Assembly (NCBI RefSeq): GCF_945285465.1
Contig: NZ_CALYQK010000006.1
Coordinates: 1 to 59,209 of the forward strand
Source: an uncultured Bartonella sp.
Lineage (GTDB): Bacteria; Pseudomonadota; Alphaproteobacteria; Rhizobiales; Rhizobiaceae
Direction: 5' to 3'
Length of the DNA: 59,209 bases
Numbering within the stretch: the stretch's first letter is position 1; the number at the start of each line of letters is the position of its first letter. Of the stretch, positions 9,944 to 18,182 are shown piece by piece. The position numbers and the translations under genes are program-made. The notes under the pieces were generated by a model that worked only from the letters and a program-made list of their open reading frames with translations, ran no database searches and had not been told where the DNA came from.

Positions 9944-10864
9944 CTAACCGCCAATGATGGAAAGTGAAAACAGTTCGGGCGGACGGACAAATAGTTCAAA
10001 ACCAAGTCGGGCACAAACCAGCAAAACAAGAAGTGCCAATAACATCCGCAGTTGCTCGGCTTTTAACTTGCGCCCGATCCGCGTTCCATAAGTGGCGCCA
10101 ACGACACCACCCACCATCAATAAAAAGGCAAGGACAATATCGACAGATTGATTGGTTATGCTTTGAAGTATAGTGGTAAACGCGGTTACAAAAGTTATCT
10201 GAAAAAGCGATGTGCCAACAACCACATTGGTTGGCACACGCAACAGATAAATAAGGGCCGGCACCATGATAAATCCGCCCCCCACTCCCATGATAGATGA
10301 AAGCAAACCGATGATCAGCCCAATTCCAACAACAGGAATGATGCTCACATATATTTTTGACGCGCGAAACCGCATTTTCAACGGCAGATGATGAACCCAG
10401 TTATGCTGGCTCGACCGCCGGACAATGACTGTTTTCCCTTGCCGCGCATTGACGATAGCTCGCCAACTTTCAATTGCCATAAGACTGCCGACACCACCCA
10501 AAAGAATGACATAGAGCAACGAAATGATGAGATCCAGTTGGCCCAATTGCCTGAGATAAGTAAATAATGCAATTCCCAGATATGACCCGACCAGGCCACC
10601 GACAACAAGCAAAAGGCCGAGTTTAATATCCAGGGTTTTGCGTTTAAAATGAGTCAATGCGCCTGTTACCGAGGATGCAATAACCTGATTTGCACCGGTA
10701 CCGACAGCAATGGCTGGAGGAACATTATAAAAAATCAGCAAAGGCGTTATAAGAAAGCCGCCACCAACGCCGAACATTCCCGAAAGGAAGCCGACAGCCG
10801 CACCCATTCCGATGAGTATCAACATATTGAGCGACATTTCAGCTATCGGCAGATAAATACTCAA
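9944..10864 (-). CDS. TauE/SafE-type sulfite/organosulfonate exporter
   Basis: This is a polytopic membrane protein with the duplicated TauE repeat. The first copy has GFLSGMFGVGGGFLITPLLIF and the second GLLSSIMGVGGGFIMVPALIYLL, each with its GVGGGF hairpin, in a protein of about eight helices. Members move sulfite, sulfoacetate or related anions across the inner membrane. I place the start at the TTG at 10864, giving (M)SIYLPIAEMS, because family members begin there. A longer frame back to a TTG at 10900 adds 12 residues. It forms an operon with the TIGR02186 gene. Confidence 0.9.
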   Translation of the reverse strand: MSIYLPIAEMSLNMLILIGMGAAVGFLSGMFGVGGGFLITPLLIFYNVPPAIAVGTGANQVIASSVTGALTHFKRKTLDIKLGLLLVVGGLVGSYLGIALFTYLRQLGQLDLIISLLYVILLGGVGSLMAIESWRAIVNARQGKTVIVRRSSQHNWVHHLPLKMRFRASKIYVSIIPVVGIGLIIGLLSSIMGVGGGFIMVPALIYLLRVPTNVVVGTSLFQITFVTAFTTILQSITNQSVDIVLAFLLMVGGVVGATYGTRIGRKLKAEQLRMLLALLVLLVCARLGFELFVRPPELFSLSIIGG

Positions 10865-11618
10865 ATCTTTCACCCAAAGGCCTAGAAAACCTTTTTCCAA
10901 TCATTAAGCGTTCACAAAACTTTTGCGCTCTATTGGTCTAATATCAACAATGCGTTGATCATTGTCGAGCCTTAATTCACTATTTCACCGAAAAGCTTGA
11001 TTTCCGGTGACCTGTCGACTTAAGGTTTATCGGAAAATCGTATTCTTGATAGGATATTGCCCAACAATATTCAAACTATTGCGTTGTCAGATGTATTGTT
11101 GTGCTAGATCAAAAATTTGCCTGTCAGCAGCATTATGTGATCTTGAGGGCAAGCTGGAACTTAGCACATGCGCAAGATTTTACTCTTTTGGAAAAATGTT
11201 TCCTGTCAATTGCGGTTGCCTAAATGACCGCTCGATGTTGCACTTAACCGCTAATTGTCGGCTTTGACATAGAGTTTAAGCGTTTTGGCCGAGCTTACCA
11301 TCACCAAAAGCGGCAAAGATGAAGTTATTCCTGCTTTAAAAAAAAACGACCGGTTGCATGACAAAATCTGCAACGACATAATTTCTAACGATAAGGAGCC
11401 AACCCGCCAGCAAAATGCTGCAGCATTTCGCTCGCACTATCCCGTCGGCATTTAAGCAACTTTAATCGCAGCAAATGACTTTTCTGCTTAATTTATGGCG
11501 GCAAAAACCGGAATCAGGCTGTAATGAAAGCAAAATAGCGAACCGGTATTGCTGTTTAAGCATTGCCGAAGGTGCAACAAAGCTCCGCACCTCAATCATC
11601 TTGCGTATTTTTAGATCG
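10865..11618. other. Long intergenic region with a possible gene remnant
   Basis: The promoter of the tauE unit should lie at the left. An inverted repeat ATCAAC/GTTGAT (10943-10959, 5-base loop) sits about 80 bases from the tauE start. A second weak one (TCACCG/CGGTGA) lies near 10984-11010. The right part contains a gene-like frame described separately. Other short frames here have no family features. Confidence 0.5.
11273..11455 (+). pseudogene. Possible C-terminal gene remnant
   Basis: A frame without a proper start runs from 11273 to a TAA at 11453-11455. Its residues look protein-like (ELTITKSGKDEVIPALKKN, then RLHDKICNDIISND and RSHYP), reminiscent of alphaproteobacterial helical-repeat proteins, but I cannot name the family. 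A stop precedes it in frame, and no upstream frame clearly continues it. It may be a decayed gene or chance. Confidence 0.22.
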
Positions 11619-12515
11619 TTAATTTTCTGACCGTCGGGAAAGTCCCTGCTCATTCATAGTTCTTGCGCAGGCTATCATTTCACCACTTTGTTGGGGATCA
11701 AATTTGGGGCTGCCATCACGGCGATTACCGGAAAAACCGTTTATTTGACAACCGATGGTTGATATCCCGTCTTTTTCTGCAAGGATACGTATGACAGGCT
11801 TGTTAAAGGTTTTTTTTGTGATTGTTTCGGTTGTTTGTGCGGCAGCATTTTCTGTCGTTGACGGACACTTGCTGGTTTCTTCCAAAACAAAGTTGGCCGG
11901 AATTGTGTTTCGTGCTTCTTCCTGTCCATCAAGGGTAGCCTGAATATTTGCAATTTGCCGTTGCAAAGAAGCTATTTGCACAGAAAAACGTGACGCAGCA
12001 GCAACTTCGCGCAATTGCCTTGATAGTTCGTCATTGTTTTTCTGATTTTCAGCCGCCAGTTCTTCCGCTTGTTGGGTAAACTCGTGCTTTAATGTGACTT
12101 GAACTGCGGCGACCGCATCTTGAACCAGCGTTTGTTTATAAAGATCGTCTTTTTTGCGGTTTTCCCGAGTTCCGTTTTCAATAAGCTGCTCTAATCTGGT
12201 AAGGTGGGCAAATAATTTTTCCTGCGTTTGACGGCGCGCATTATATTCGGCTAAAAGTGCGCGAGCAATGTCGTCAAGATAACGTTTAACGCCATCCTCG
12301 GCCTGTTGCGGTAAAACTTCCGTCGGCTCTGCCAAATCTTTTTGCGTTTGACTTTCCATCTGATCGCGCTTTTTCATCTGACTGTGAACAAAGCGCAGGC
12401 GCTGCGCTATCGTTGATAATGTAACCGGCTCTGATAAAATAGTTTGCGGCCGATAGCGCAAATAGCTTTCTTTTTCAGCTTGACCCGATATTCGCGTAAG
12501 ACGGTTTATAGACAT
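11619..12515 (-). CDS. Coiled-coil protein of unknown function
   Basis: The 298-residue, highly polar product has no signal peptide or membrane helix. Residues about 45-205 are rich in Gln, Glu, Lys, Arg and Ala in a heptad-like pattern (QKLFAHLTRLEQLIEN, HEFTQQAEELAAENQK, QIASLQRQIANIQ), which predicts long coiled coils. The C-terminal third is low in hydrophobics with a short beta-like segment (PVIRILAEKDG). It has an ATG start and is monocistronic, divergent from the ABC operon. I do not recognise the family. A structural or polarity role is possible but not shown. Confidence 0.65.
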   Translation of the reverse strand: MSINRLTRISGQAEKESYLRYRPQTILSEPVTLSTIAQRLRFVHSQMKKRDQMESQTQKDLAEPTEVLPQQAEDGVKRYLDDIARALLAEYNARRQTQEKLFAHLTRLEQLIENGTRENRKKDDLYKQTLVQDAVAAVQVTLKHEFTQQAEELAAENQKNNDELSRQLREVAAASRFSVQIASLQRQIANIQATLDGQEEARNTIPANFVLEETSKCPSTTENAAAQTTETITKKTFNKPVIRILAEKDGISTIGCQINGFSGNRRDGSPKFDPQQSGEMIACARTMNEQGLSRRSEN

Positions 12516-12862
12516 TGCCCGGCCTTTATACTCAAAACTCGATAGACTCCAGCATTCCGGCCTGTGACGATGACCACCCCAACAAGCCGTCTCAACTCAT
12601 ATCCCGATTTTGGTAAATTTAGCATTAACCCTGTTAAAAGGCCGGAAATCATGCAGTTGCCAAACGCAAAGGGGAATTTTTGAAGTCAATATTGTCTATC
12701 AAAGCGAAGTAATATTATTTCTCATAATGAAAAAAGTGTTTTTATATGCTACTCAAATCGAATATTTTTAACATTTTTCTTTCATCTTGAAGTTTGATAT
12801 GGCAAACGAACCGTTTGAAAAAGAAATGTTATTCTTTTTAATAATGAGATACGGAAAAAGGA
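12516..12862. other. Divergent promoter region before the first ABC operon
   Basis: This is about 350 bases between the coiled-coil gene and the ABC ATPase gene, strongly AT-rich near the right end. It holds an A/T hairpin listed separately. No RNA gene or ORF is apparent. Confidence 0.5.
12818..12839. promoter_or_regulatory. Perfect A/T inverted repeat before the ABC operon
   Basis: AAAAAGAA at 12818-12825 and TTCTTTTT at 12832-12839 are exact complements around the six bases ATGTTA. It ends 23 bases before the start codon of the ATPase gene, a position fit for an operator. A similar element (10-base arms, loop ATGCTA) lies upstream of the aldo/keto reductase. Confidence 0.45.
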
Positions 12863-13690
12863 ATGCCTGAAGGTCATAACAATGAAGTGACGCAGCCAAC
12901 CCCCACAGTTCCTGCTGTCAGCCTGAGCGATGTAAGCATCGTTTTCAATAATTTTACCGCTGTCAAAAAAGTTAGTCTGGATGTGCTCGATGGGCAGTTT
13001 TTAGCTATTGTCGGCCCCACGGGCTGCGGCAAATCGACCCTTCTTAATGTCGCTGCAGGTCTATTGGAACCGGCAACCGGTACATGTGATATTTTTGGAC
13101 AGCGTCTTTCCGGCATTAATCATAAAGCCGGATATCTATTTCAGACGGATGCTTTAATGCCGTGGAAAACAGCCGTCGATAATATAGCAATCGGTCTGGA
13201 AATACGTGGTGTTGCCCGCTCTAAAGCATTGAGTCTGTCGCATGAGTGGTTGGCCCGTGTCGGATTACAGGCTTTCGGCAACCGCTATCCCCATCAATTA
13301 TCCGGTGGGCAGAGAAAACGCGTAAGTCTTGCGCAGGTTCTGATTCTTAATCCGAAACTGATTTTGATGGACGAGCCGTTTGGGCCGCTTGATGCGCAAA
13401 CACGGGCTCTTATGGGAGATCTCCTGTTAAAATTATGGTCAAATGACCGCAAGGCCGTTATGTTTGTTACTCATGATCTGGAAGAGGCGATAACTCTTGC
13501 CGACAGAGTGGTTATCATTTCTGCTGGCCCTGCCTCGTCAATTAAAGGCGATTATATGATAAATTTGCCGCGTCCGCGCGAATTACAAGAAATAAGGTTA
13601 ACGCAGGAGTTTGCCGATATTCACCGCACATTGTGGAATGACCTTAAGGAAGAGGTTCTCAAAGCCTATGAACAAGGAGATAGGTCATGA
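12863..13690 (+). CDS. ABC transporter ATP-binding protein, nitrate/sulfonate/taurine-type
   Basis: This is the ATPase of an SsuB/TauB-like importer, 275 residues. Walker A is GPTGCGKST at about 51-59, the Q-loop is in FQTDALMPW, the signature is LSGGQRKR at about 146-153, Walker B is LILMDEPFGPLD and the switch His is in FVTHDLEEA. The ATG has a purine-rich AAAAAGGA just before it. Its stop overlaps the permease start by four bases (ATGA). The cargo cannot be read from the sequence; the linked CoA hydratase hints at an organic acid or a small aromatic or heterocycle. Confidence 0.93.
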   Translation: MPEGHNNEVTQPTPTVPAVSLSDVSIVFNNFTAVKKVSLDVLDGQFLAIVGPTGCGKSTLLNVAAGLLEPATGTCDIFGQRLSGINHKAGYLFQTDALMPWKTAVDNIAIGLEIRGVARSKALSLSHEWLARVGLQAFGNRYPHQLSGGQRKRVSLAQVLILNPKLILMDEPFGPLDAQTRALMGDLLLKLWSNDRKAVMFVTHDLEEAITLADRVVIISAGPASSIKGDYMINLPRPRELQEIRLTQEFADIHRTLWNDLKEEVLKAYEQGDRS

Positions 13691-14475
13691 GGCGGATAAA
13701 TATTTTATTATTGCAGCTTTCTGTTGCTATTATCTTCTTTGGTTTATGGCAAATCGGCACCACACTGCCGCTTATCGACGGCAAACCTCTTTTTCCGCCA
13801 TTCTTCTTTTCAACCCCGCTCGACATTTTTCAGCGTATTGGTACCGATTTTCAAACCGGCAAGGTCTGGTACCATTTATGGATTACACTTGTTGAAACAA
13901 TTCTGGCTTTTGCCATAGGTGCAGGCAGTGGCGTGTTAATCGGCTTCTGGTTTGCCCAGAAAAAAATGTTGGCGGCGGTTTTCGACCCCTATATCAAAGC
14001 GGCTAATGCTCTACCGCGTGTCGTTCTTGCGCCCATATTCGCCTTATGGTTCGGTCTGGGAATCTGGTCAAAAGTGGCGCTCGGCTTTACACTTGTCTTT
14101 TTCGTTGTATTTTTCAACGTCTATCAAGGTGTCAGGGAAGTGAGCCCGACAATTCTTGCAAACGCTCGCATGATTGGCATGAATGAACGTCAGCTTTTGC
14201 GTCATGTTTATCTTCCTTCGGCGGTGACCTGGGTGTTTTCCTCGCTTCACACTTCTGTAGGATTTGCCATGGTCGGGGCGGTTGTCGGTGAATATCTCGG
14301 CGCATCTGCCGGCCTTGGTTATCTGATATCGCAAGCCGAAGGTGTTTTTGACGTAACCGGCGTATTTTCCGGCATGATGATCTTGACGTTTTTTGTAATT
14401 CTGATTGATATTTTCGTAAGTTTTATCGAAAAAAAGCTTCTCATCTGGCGGGCTGACCCGCGAGAAAAACAGTGA
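13687..14475 (+). CDS. ABC transporter permease, SsuC/TauC/THI5 family
   Basis: This inner-membrane permease has 262 residues and about six helices. The cytoplasmic loop carries the EAA-type motif EVSPTILANARMIGMNERQ at about 154-172, which docks on the ATPase. The start is ATG, coupled to the preceding ATPase by a four-base overlap, and the substrate-binding protein gene follows 15 bases later. It is part of the three-gene importer operon. Confidence 0.92.
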   Translation: MRRINILLLQLSVAIIFFGLWQIGTTLPLIDGKPLFPPFFFSTPLDIFQRIGTDFQTGKVWYHLWITLVETILAFAIGAGSGVLIGFWFAQKKMLAAVFDPYIKAANALPRVVLAPIFALWFGLGIWSKVALGFTLVFFVVFFNVYQGVREVSPTILANARMIGMNERQLLRHVYLPSAVTWVFSSLHTSVGFAMVGAVVGEYLGASAGLGYLISQAEGVFDVTGVFSGMMILTFFVILIDIFVSFIEKKLLIWRADPREKQ

Positions 14476-14490
14476 CGGAGGAATAGTTTA

Positions 14491-15516
14491 ATGAATTTTC
14501 TATATCGTTTGGGTCTGGTCGTAGCGGTCATCTTTGGCACTTTGACAGGACATGTTTTTGCCAGCGATGAAGCTGAAAAGAAAGATATCACATTAAGTGT
14601 GGGTGGAGCACCGCTATTTTACTATCTTCCCTTGACCATTGCCGAGAAAAAAGGCTTTTTTAAAGAAGAAGGCCTTAATGTGAAAATCGTTGACCTGAAA
14701 GGTGGTTCGCAATCTCTGCAGGCACTTTTAGGTGGCTCTGCCGATGTGACAACGGGTGCCTATGATCAAGTCATCCGCATGCATTCCAAAGGTCAGGATG
14801 TTCGTGCTGTGTTGGAACTTGACCGTTATCCGGCAATTGTTCTTGCGGTGCGCGCCGATTTGAACGACAAGGTCAAAAAAGTCGGCGATTTGAAGGGCAT
14901 GAAAATCGGCGTCACAGCCCCCGGATCTTCTACCAATAATTTTCTGAATTATCTGCTTGCCCAGAATGGGCTAAAGCCGGATGAAGTTTCAGTTATCGGC
15001 ACTGGTGCCGGTGCTACGGCAATTGCCGCAATGAAGCGCGGTGAAATTGATGCTATTGTCAATCTTGACCCTGTCATATCGACATTGATGCATGACCATT
15101 TGATTTTCATTCTTGTTGACACAAGAACAGAAGCCGATATGGAAAAAGTATTTGGCGTCAGCACAATGTCATCAGGTGTTCTTTACACAAAAAAAGAATT
15201 TATCGACAACAATCCCAACACCGTCCAACACCTTACCAATGCTTTTGAAAAGGCGCTAAAATGGTTGCAAACGGCAACGCCTGAAGATGTCGCCAATACT
15301 GTTCCTCCCGAATATATCGGCAATAACCGCGAGGTTTATCTTGATGCGGTAAAACATTCCCTGCCGACCTATTCCCATGATGGAATGATTACCAGAGAAA
15401 GTCAGGAAGCAACATTGAAACTTCTTTCCTATGACAAAACAATTACCGATGCGAAAATTGATTTGTCGCAAACCTTCGACGACCGTTTTGTCAAAAAAGC
15501 ACTCGCTCAACATTGA
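14491..15516 (+). CDS. ABC transporter substrate-binding protein, SsuA/THI5-like
   Basis: This is a periplasmic binding protein of 341 residues with a signal peptide (MNFLYRLGLVVAVIFGTLTGHVFA). The mature part shows the NMT1/THI5-like fold: PLFYYLPLTIAEKKGFFKEEGL, GGSADVTTGAYDQ and APGSSTNNFLNYLL. The ligand is unknown; a small anion, sulfonate or aromatic acid is within the family range. GGAGG lies about ten bases before the ATG. A strong hairpin follows the stop. Confidence 0.92.
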   Translation: MNFLYRLGLVVAVIFGTLTGHVFASDEAEKKDITLSVGGAPLFYYLPLTIAEKKGFFKEEGLNVKIVDLKGGSQSLQALLGGSADVTTGAYDQVIRMHSKGQDVRAVLELDRYPAIVLAVRADLNDKVKKVGDLKGMKIGVTAPGSSTNNFLNYLLAQNGLKPDEVSVIGTGAGATAIAAMKRGEIDAIVNLDPVISTLMHDHLIFILVDTRTEADMEKVFGVSTMSSGVLYTKKEFIDNNPNTVQHLTNAFEKALKWLQTATPEDVANTVPPEYIGNNREVYLDAVKHSLPTYSHDGMITRESQEATLKLLSYDKTITDAKIDLSQTFDDRFVKKALAQH

Positions 15517-15524
15517 TCACTTGC

Positions 15525-15551
15525 GCCGGACAATCAACAATATTGTCCGGC
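15525..15551 (+). terminator. Strong hairpin after the ABC binding-protein gene
   Basis: GCCGGACAAT at 15525-15534 pairs perfectly with ATTGTCCGGC at 15542-15551 over a 7-base loop. A weak T-containing tail (GTTATAGTTTTG) follows. It sits between the importer and the CoA hydratase gene 61 bases on, so it may be a partial terminator or an RNA-processing site that sets their relative expression. Confidence 0.6.
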
Positions 15552-15611
15552 CCGTTATAGTTTTGCAAAAACAAACGAAACAATGTCGTACAGCCAAAAC
15601 GGGAGGATAAG

Positions 15612-16439
15612 ATGGCAGATATTACCGATTGGATCGGAAAAAGCGAAACAACGCAAGATATTATCGATTACGGGCTTGTGCGCAAAATGGCGGCAACACT
15701 TGGAACAAAAATTACAGACCCTGCTTGCGCCCTGCCGCATTTGTGGCACTGGATGTTTTTTCAACCGTCAATCCCTTTTAACGGATTGGGCGAGGATGGC
15801 CACCCGGCGCGTGGCGGTTTTCTGCCACCCGCCGATAATCGTAACCGCATGTGGGCAGGCGGGCGCTTGCAATTTTTGCACCCGCTTATGATCGGGCACA
15901 CTGCCAAACGTATATCGACCATAAAAAATATTGTCGAAAAACAGGGAAAAACCGGCGCTCTGCTTTTTGTAACGGTCGAACACAATTATATACAGAACGG
16001 ACAAAGCGCGGTTTTGGAAGAACAGGATATTGTCTATCGTGAACCATCACCATATTCACCGGCAAAATCCGCACCCTGCCCGTTGGCCGACTGGTCTGAA
16101 ACCCATCGTTCCAGTCCGGTGACGCTGTTTCGCTATTCTGCCTTGACATTCAACGCCCATCGTATCCACTACGACTATCCTTATGCTACCGGAATTGAAG
16201 GCTACCCCGGACTGGTGGTGCAGGGGCAGCTTCTTGCCACACTGGCACTTCGCGCATTTGAAAAAGCAAACAGGCAAGCTGACGTTTGTTATTTCAGTTT
16301 TCGCAGTCAACGACCAATTATCAACCCGGACACATTTATAACGGCCGGTAAAATAAGCAATGCCGGAAAAGCCGATCTTTGGGTGGGAAATGATAATGGT
16401 ATTGCACAAACATGTAATGTCGGTTTTGCCCTAAAATAG
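15612..16439 (+). CDS. HTD2/MaoC-type CoA hydratase (mesaconyl-C4-CoA hydratase-like)
   Basis: This is a 275-residue double-hotdog protein. The N-terminal FAS1-like dehydratase half has LPHLWHWMFFQP, HPARGGFLPP and MWAGGRLQFLHPL. The C-terminal half carries the hydratase motif FRYSALTFNAHRIHYD at about 178-193 with the catalytic-type His and Asn/Asp pair, then YPGLVVQGQLLATL. Relatives hydrate or dehydrate short dicarboxylic CoA esters such as mesaconyl-C4-CoA or itaconyl-CoA. The substrate here is inferred only from the family. The ATG start has GGAGGATAAG upstream. Its place behind the importer suggests a shared catabolic role. Confidence 0.85.
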   Translation: MADITDWIGKSETTQDIIDYGLVRKMAATLGTKITDPACALPHLWHWMFFQPSIPFNGLGEDGHPARGGFLPPADNRNRMWAGGRLQFLHPLMIGHTAKRISTIKNIVEKQGKTGALLFVTVEHNYIQNGQSAVLEEQDIVYREPSPYSPAKSAPCPLADWSETHRSSPVTLFRYSALTFNAHRIHYDYPYATGIEGYPGLVVQGQLLATLALRAFEKANRQADVCYFSFRSQRPIINPDTFITAGKISNAGKADLWVGNDNGIAQTCNVGFALK

Positions 16440-16610
16440 ATTAATATTGCAAAACGGTTTTAAACATAATTGCCGTCATTGCTCTTCATGACTGAAAGCG
16501 CCGAATGAGGAATGGCATTTTCCCGACGTGCAAACAGATATTTTTGTCTACAAATCCGGCATATATGATTGTCATTCATGACTTCAAGTGCACATTAGGC
16601 CTAAAATTTT

Positions 16611-16636
16611 AAAACAAAAAATGCTATTTTTGTTTT
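16611..16636. promoter_or_regulatory. Perfect 10-base A/T inverted repeat
   Basis: AAAACAAAAA at 16611-16620 and TTTTTGTTTT at 16627-16636 are exact complements around ATGCTA. It is too AT-rich for a typical terminator stem and more likely a DNA-binding site. The loop and flanks resemble the element at 12818-12839. Confidence 0.45.
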
Positions 16637-16814
16637 GTCAATTTCAAACTGTTTCAAGCTTAAAAGTGAGTAAAATCGACATATGCAATTCGTGGATCCA
16701 AATTGTGCGCAACCAGGTTAAACAACAACTTTTCAAAACATAACTGGAAGATATCAAAGTCTAGCATTCTTCAATGCTAACAATGATATTTCCGTAAAAC
16801 GCAGGCTCCGACTT

Positions 16815-16836
16815 TTATTGTTTCTAAAAACAATAA
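16815..16836. promoter_or_regulatory. Perfect 9-base inverted repeat before the aldo/keto reductase
   Basis: TTATTGTTT at 16815-16823 and AAACAATAA at 16828-16836 are exact complements around CTAA. The site lies about 145 bases before the reductase start and is a candidate operator. Confidence 0.45.
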
Positions 16837-16979
16837 CAAAAACGACAATAATAACTGCGTTTGGCTGTTTACTGTTGTGGCTTTGAAGGGTTGCACTTGT
16901 TTTAAACAATCACCACACCAACATTCTGGCGCGTTGTTTGGCTGACTATAAGTGGTTGGAAAATTCAAAGGAACATAAT

Positions 16980-17960
16980 ATGGACTATAAGCACCTTGGC
17001 CGTTCAGGTTTAAAAGTTAGCCGTCTTGCATTGGGAACAATGAATTTCGGCTATTTAACGGATGAAAAAGAGGCAGAAAACATTATGGATGGCGCCGTTG
17101 ATAACGGGATAAACCTTTTCGACACCGCCGATATTTATGGTAGCCGCCAATATCCCGAAATTCCAAAAGGTACCGGCCGTTCGGAAGAATATATCGGTAA
17201 CTGGCTTAAAAAAAGCGGCAAACGCGACAAGATCGTCCTTGCAACCAAACTCTATCAACCGATGGATTATGGGGTCAATGACCGCCACCTTTCCGCCTAC
17301 CATATCCGCCGCGCTTGTGATGCAAGTTTAAAACGACTCAAAACAGATCATATCGACATTTATCAAATGCACCACATCGACCGCGCCACCCCATGGGATG
17401 AAATCTTTGAAGCCATGGATGTTCTTATCAAACAGGGTAAAATTTCCTATATCGGGTCGTCGAATTTTGCCGGTTGGCACATTGCCACTGCCCGGGAAAA
17501 AGCATTAGCCCGTCATATGTTCGGTCTTGTCAGCGAACAGGATGTCTATAATCTTAAAAATCGTTCCATAGAAACCGAAGTTATTCCCGCTTGTCGTTAT
17601 CATGGTATCGGATTAATTTTATGGAGCCCGCTTGAAGGTGGCCTGCTTGCCGGAGCTCTCGACAAGTTTGAAAATGGCCGGCGTAGTGACTTGAAAGATA
17701 TGGTCAGCAAATATCATGATCAATTGGTAGCCTATGAAGCACTTTGTCGATCGTTGAACGAACGACCGGCTGACATTGCGCTTGCCTGGTGTCTTGCAAA
17801 CCCTGTTGTCACCGCCCCTATTCTTGGCCCGAGGACCAAAACACAGTTAGAAGAAAATTTGCGGGCCGTTGATATTTCTTTATCGGAAGAAACACTCAAG
17901 AAACTCGACCAAATCTGGCCGGGGCCAAAAGGCGAGGCACCGGAAGCTTATGCCTGGTAA
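16980..17960 (+). CDS. Aldo/keto reductase
   Basis: This is a 326-residue TIM-barrel NADPH-dependent oxidoreductase. The catalytic tetrad is visible: Asp48 and Tyr53 in FDTADIYG, Lys90 in LATKLY and His131/132 in YQMHHID. The cofactor-binding GSSNFAGWH, SEQDVYNL and GPRTKTQLEENL segments follow. It belongs to the YajO/Tas-like group acting on small aldehydes or ketones; the substrate is unknown. The ATG at 16980 has AAGGAA 7 bases ahead and matches the family N-terminus (MDYKHLGRSGLKVS). An upstream ATG at 16938 is less likely. Confidence 0.92.
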   Translation: MDYKHLGRSGLKVSRLALGTMNFGYLTDEKEAENIMDGAVDNGINLFDTADIYGSRQYPEIPKGTGRSEEYIGNWLKKSGKRDKIVLATKLYQPMDYGVNDRHLSAYHIRRACDASLKRLKTDHIDIYQMHHIDRATPWDEIFEAMDVLIKQGKISYIGSSNFAGWHIATAREKALARHMFGLVSEQDVYNLKNRSIETEVIPACRYHGIGLILWSPLEGGLLAGALDKFENGRRSDLKDMVSKYHDQLVAYEALCRSLNERPADIALAWCLANPVVTAPILGPRTKTQLEENLRAVDISLSEETLKKLDQIWPGPKGEAPEAYAW

Positions 17961-18073
17961 ATCCGCCTTTGGCAACAGCCGTCGGTAAAACACCCGCCAA
18001 TAGGCCTTATCGCCAACACGCTATCAGTGAAATTACGAATAACAATTTTCCGTTTTGCCTTATGCTTTTCAAA

Positions 18074-18139
18074 GGTGGAAGAAAACCTGCCCGTGCAAAC
18101 GTCGCGGACAGGTTCCACCATCGTGAAAAGATATCTTTT
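18074..18139. terminator. Bulged stem and palindrome between convergent genes
   Basis: GGTGGAA (18074-18080) and the AACCTGCCCG stretch (18084-18093) pair, with a short bulge and one mismatch, with CGGACAGGTTCCACC (18105-18119). A perfect palindrome of 14 bases (arms AAAAG and CTTTT around ATAT) follows at 18126-18139. The place between the convergent reductase and CoA-transferase genes suits a bidirectional terminator, but no clean T-run is present. Confidence 0.4.
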
Positions 18140-18182
18140 ATAACATTTACAAAACAGCAAAACAGATGGTTATAGCTGGTCA

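Larger units (their letters stand above)
16440..16979. other. Intergenic region with two AT-rich inverted repeats
   Basis: About 540 bases separate the hydratase and aldo/keto reductase genes, both rightward. Two perfect AT-rich inverted repeats are listed separately. No RNA gene is seen, and a short opposite-strand frame at 16777-16968 has no family features. Confidence 0.55.

Noticed and set aside
11007-11267. An 86-codon rightward frame after the tauE promoter region
   Set aside because: It is Cys- and Leu-rich and random in appearance, with no ribosome site and no motif.
16777-16968. A 63-codon leftward frame in the gap before the aldo/keto reductase
   Set aside because: It has no family match, and it overlaps the inverted repeat and promoter region of the reductase.
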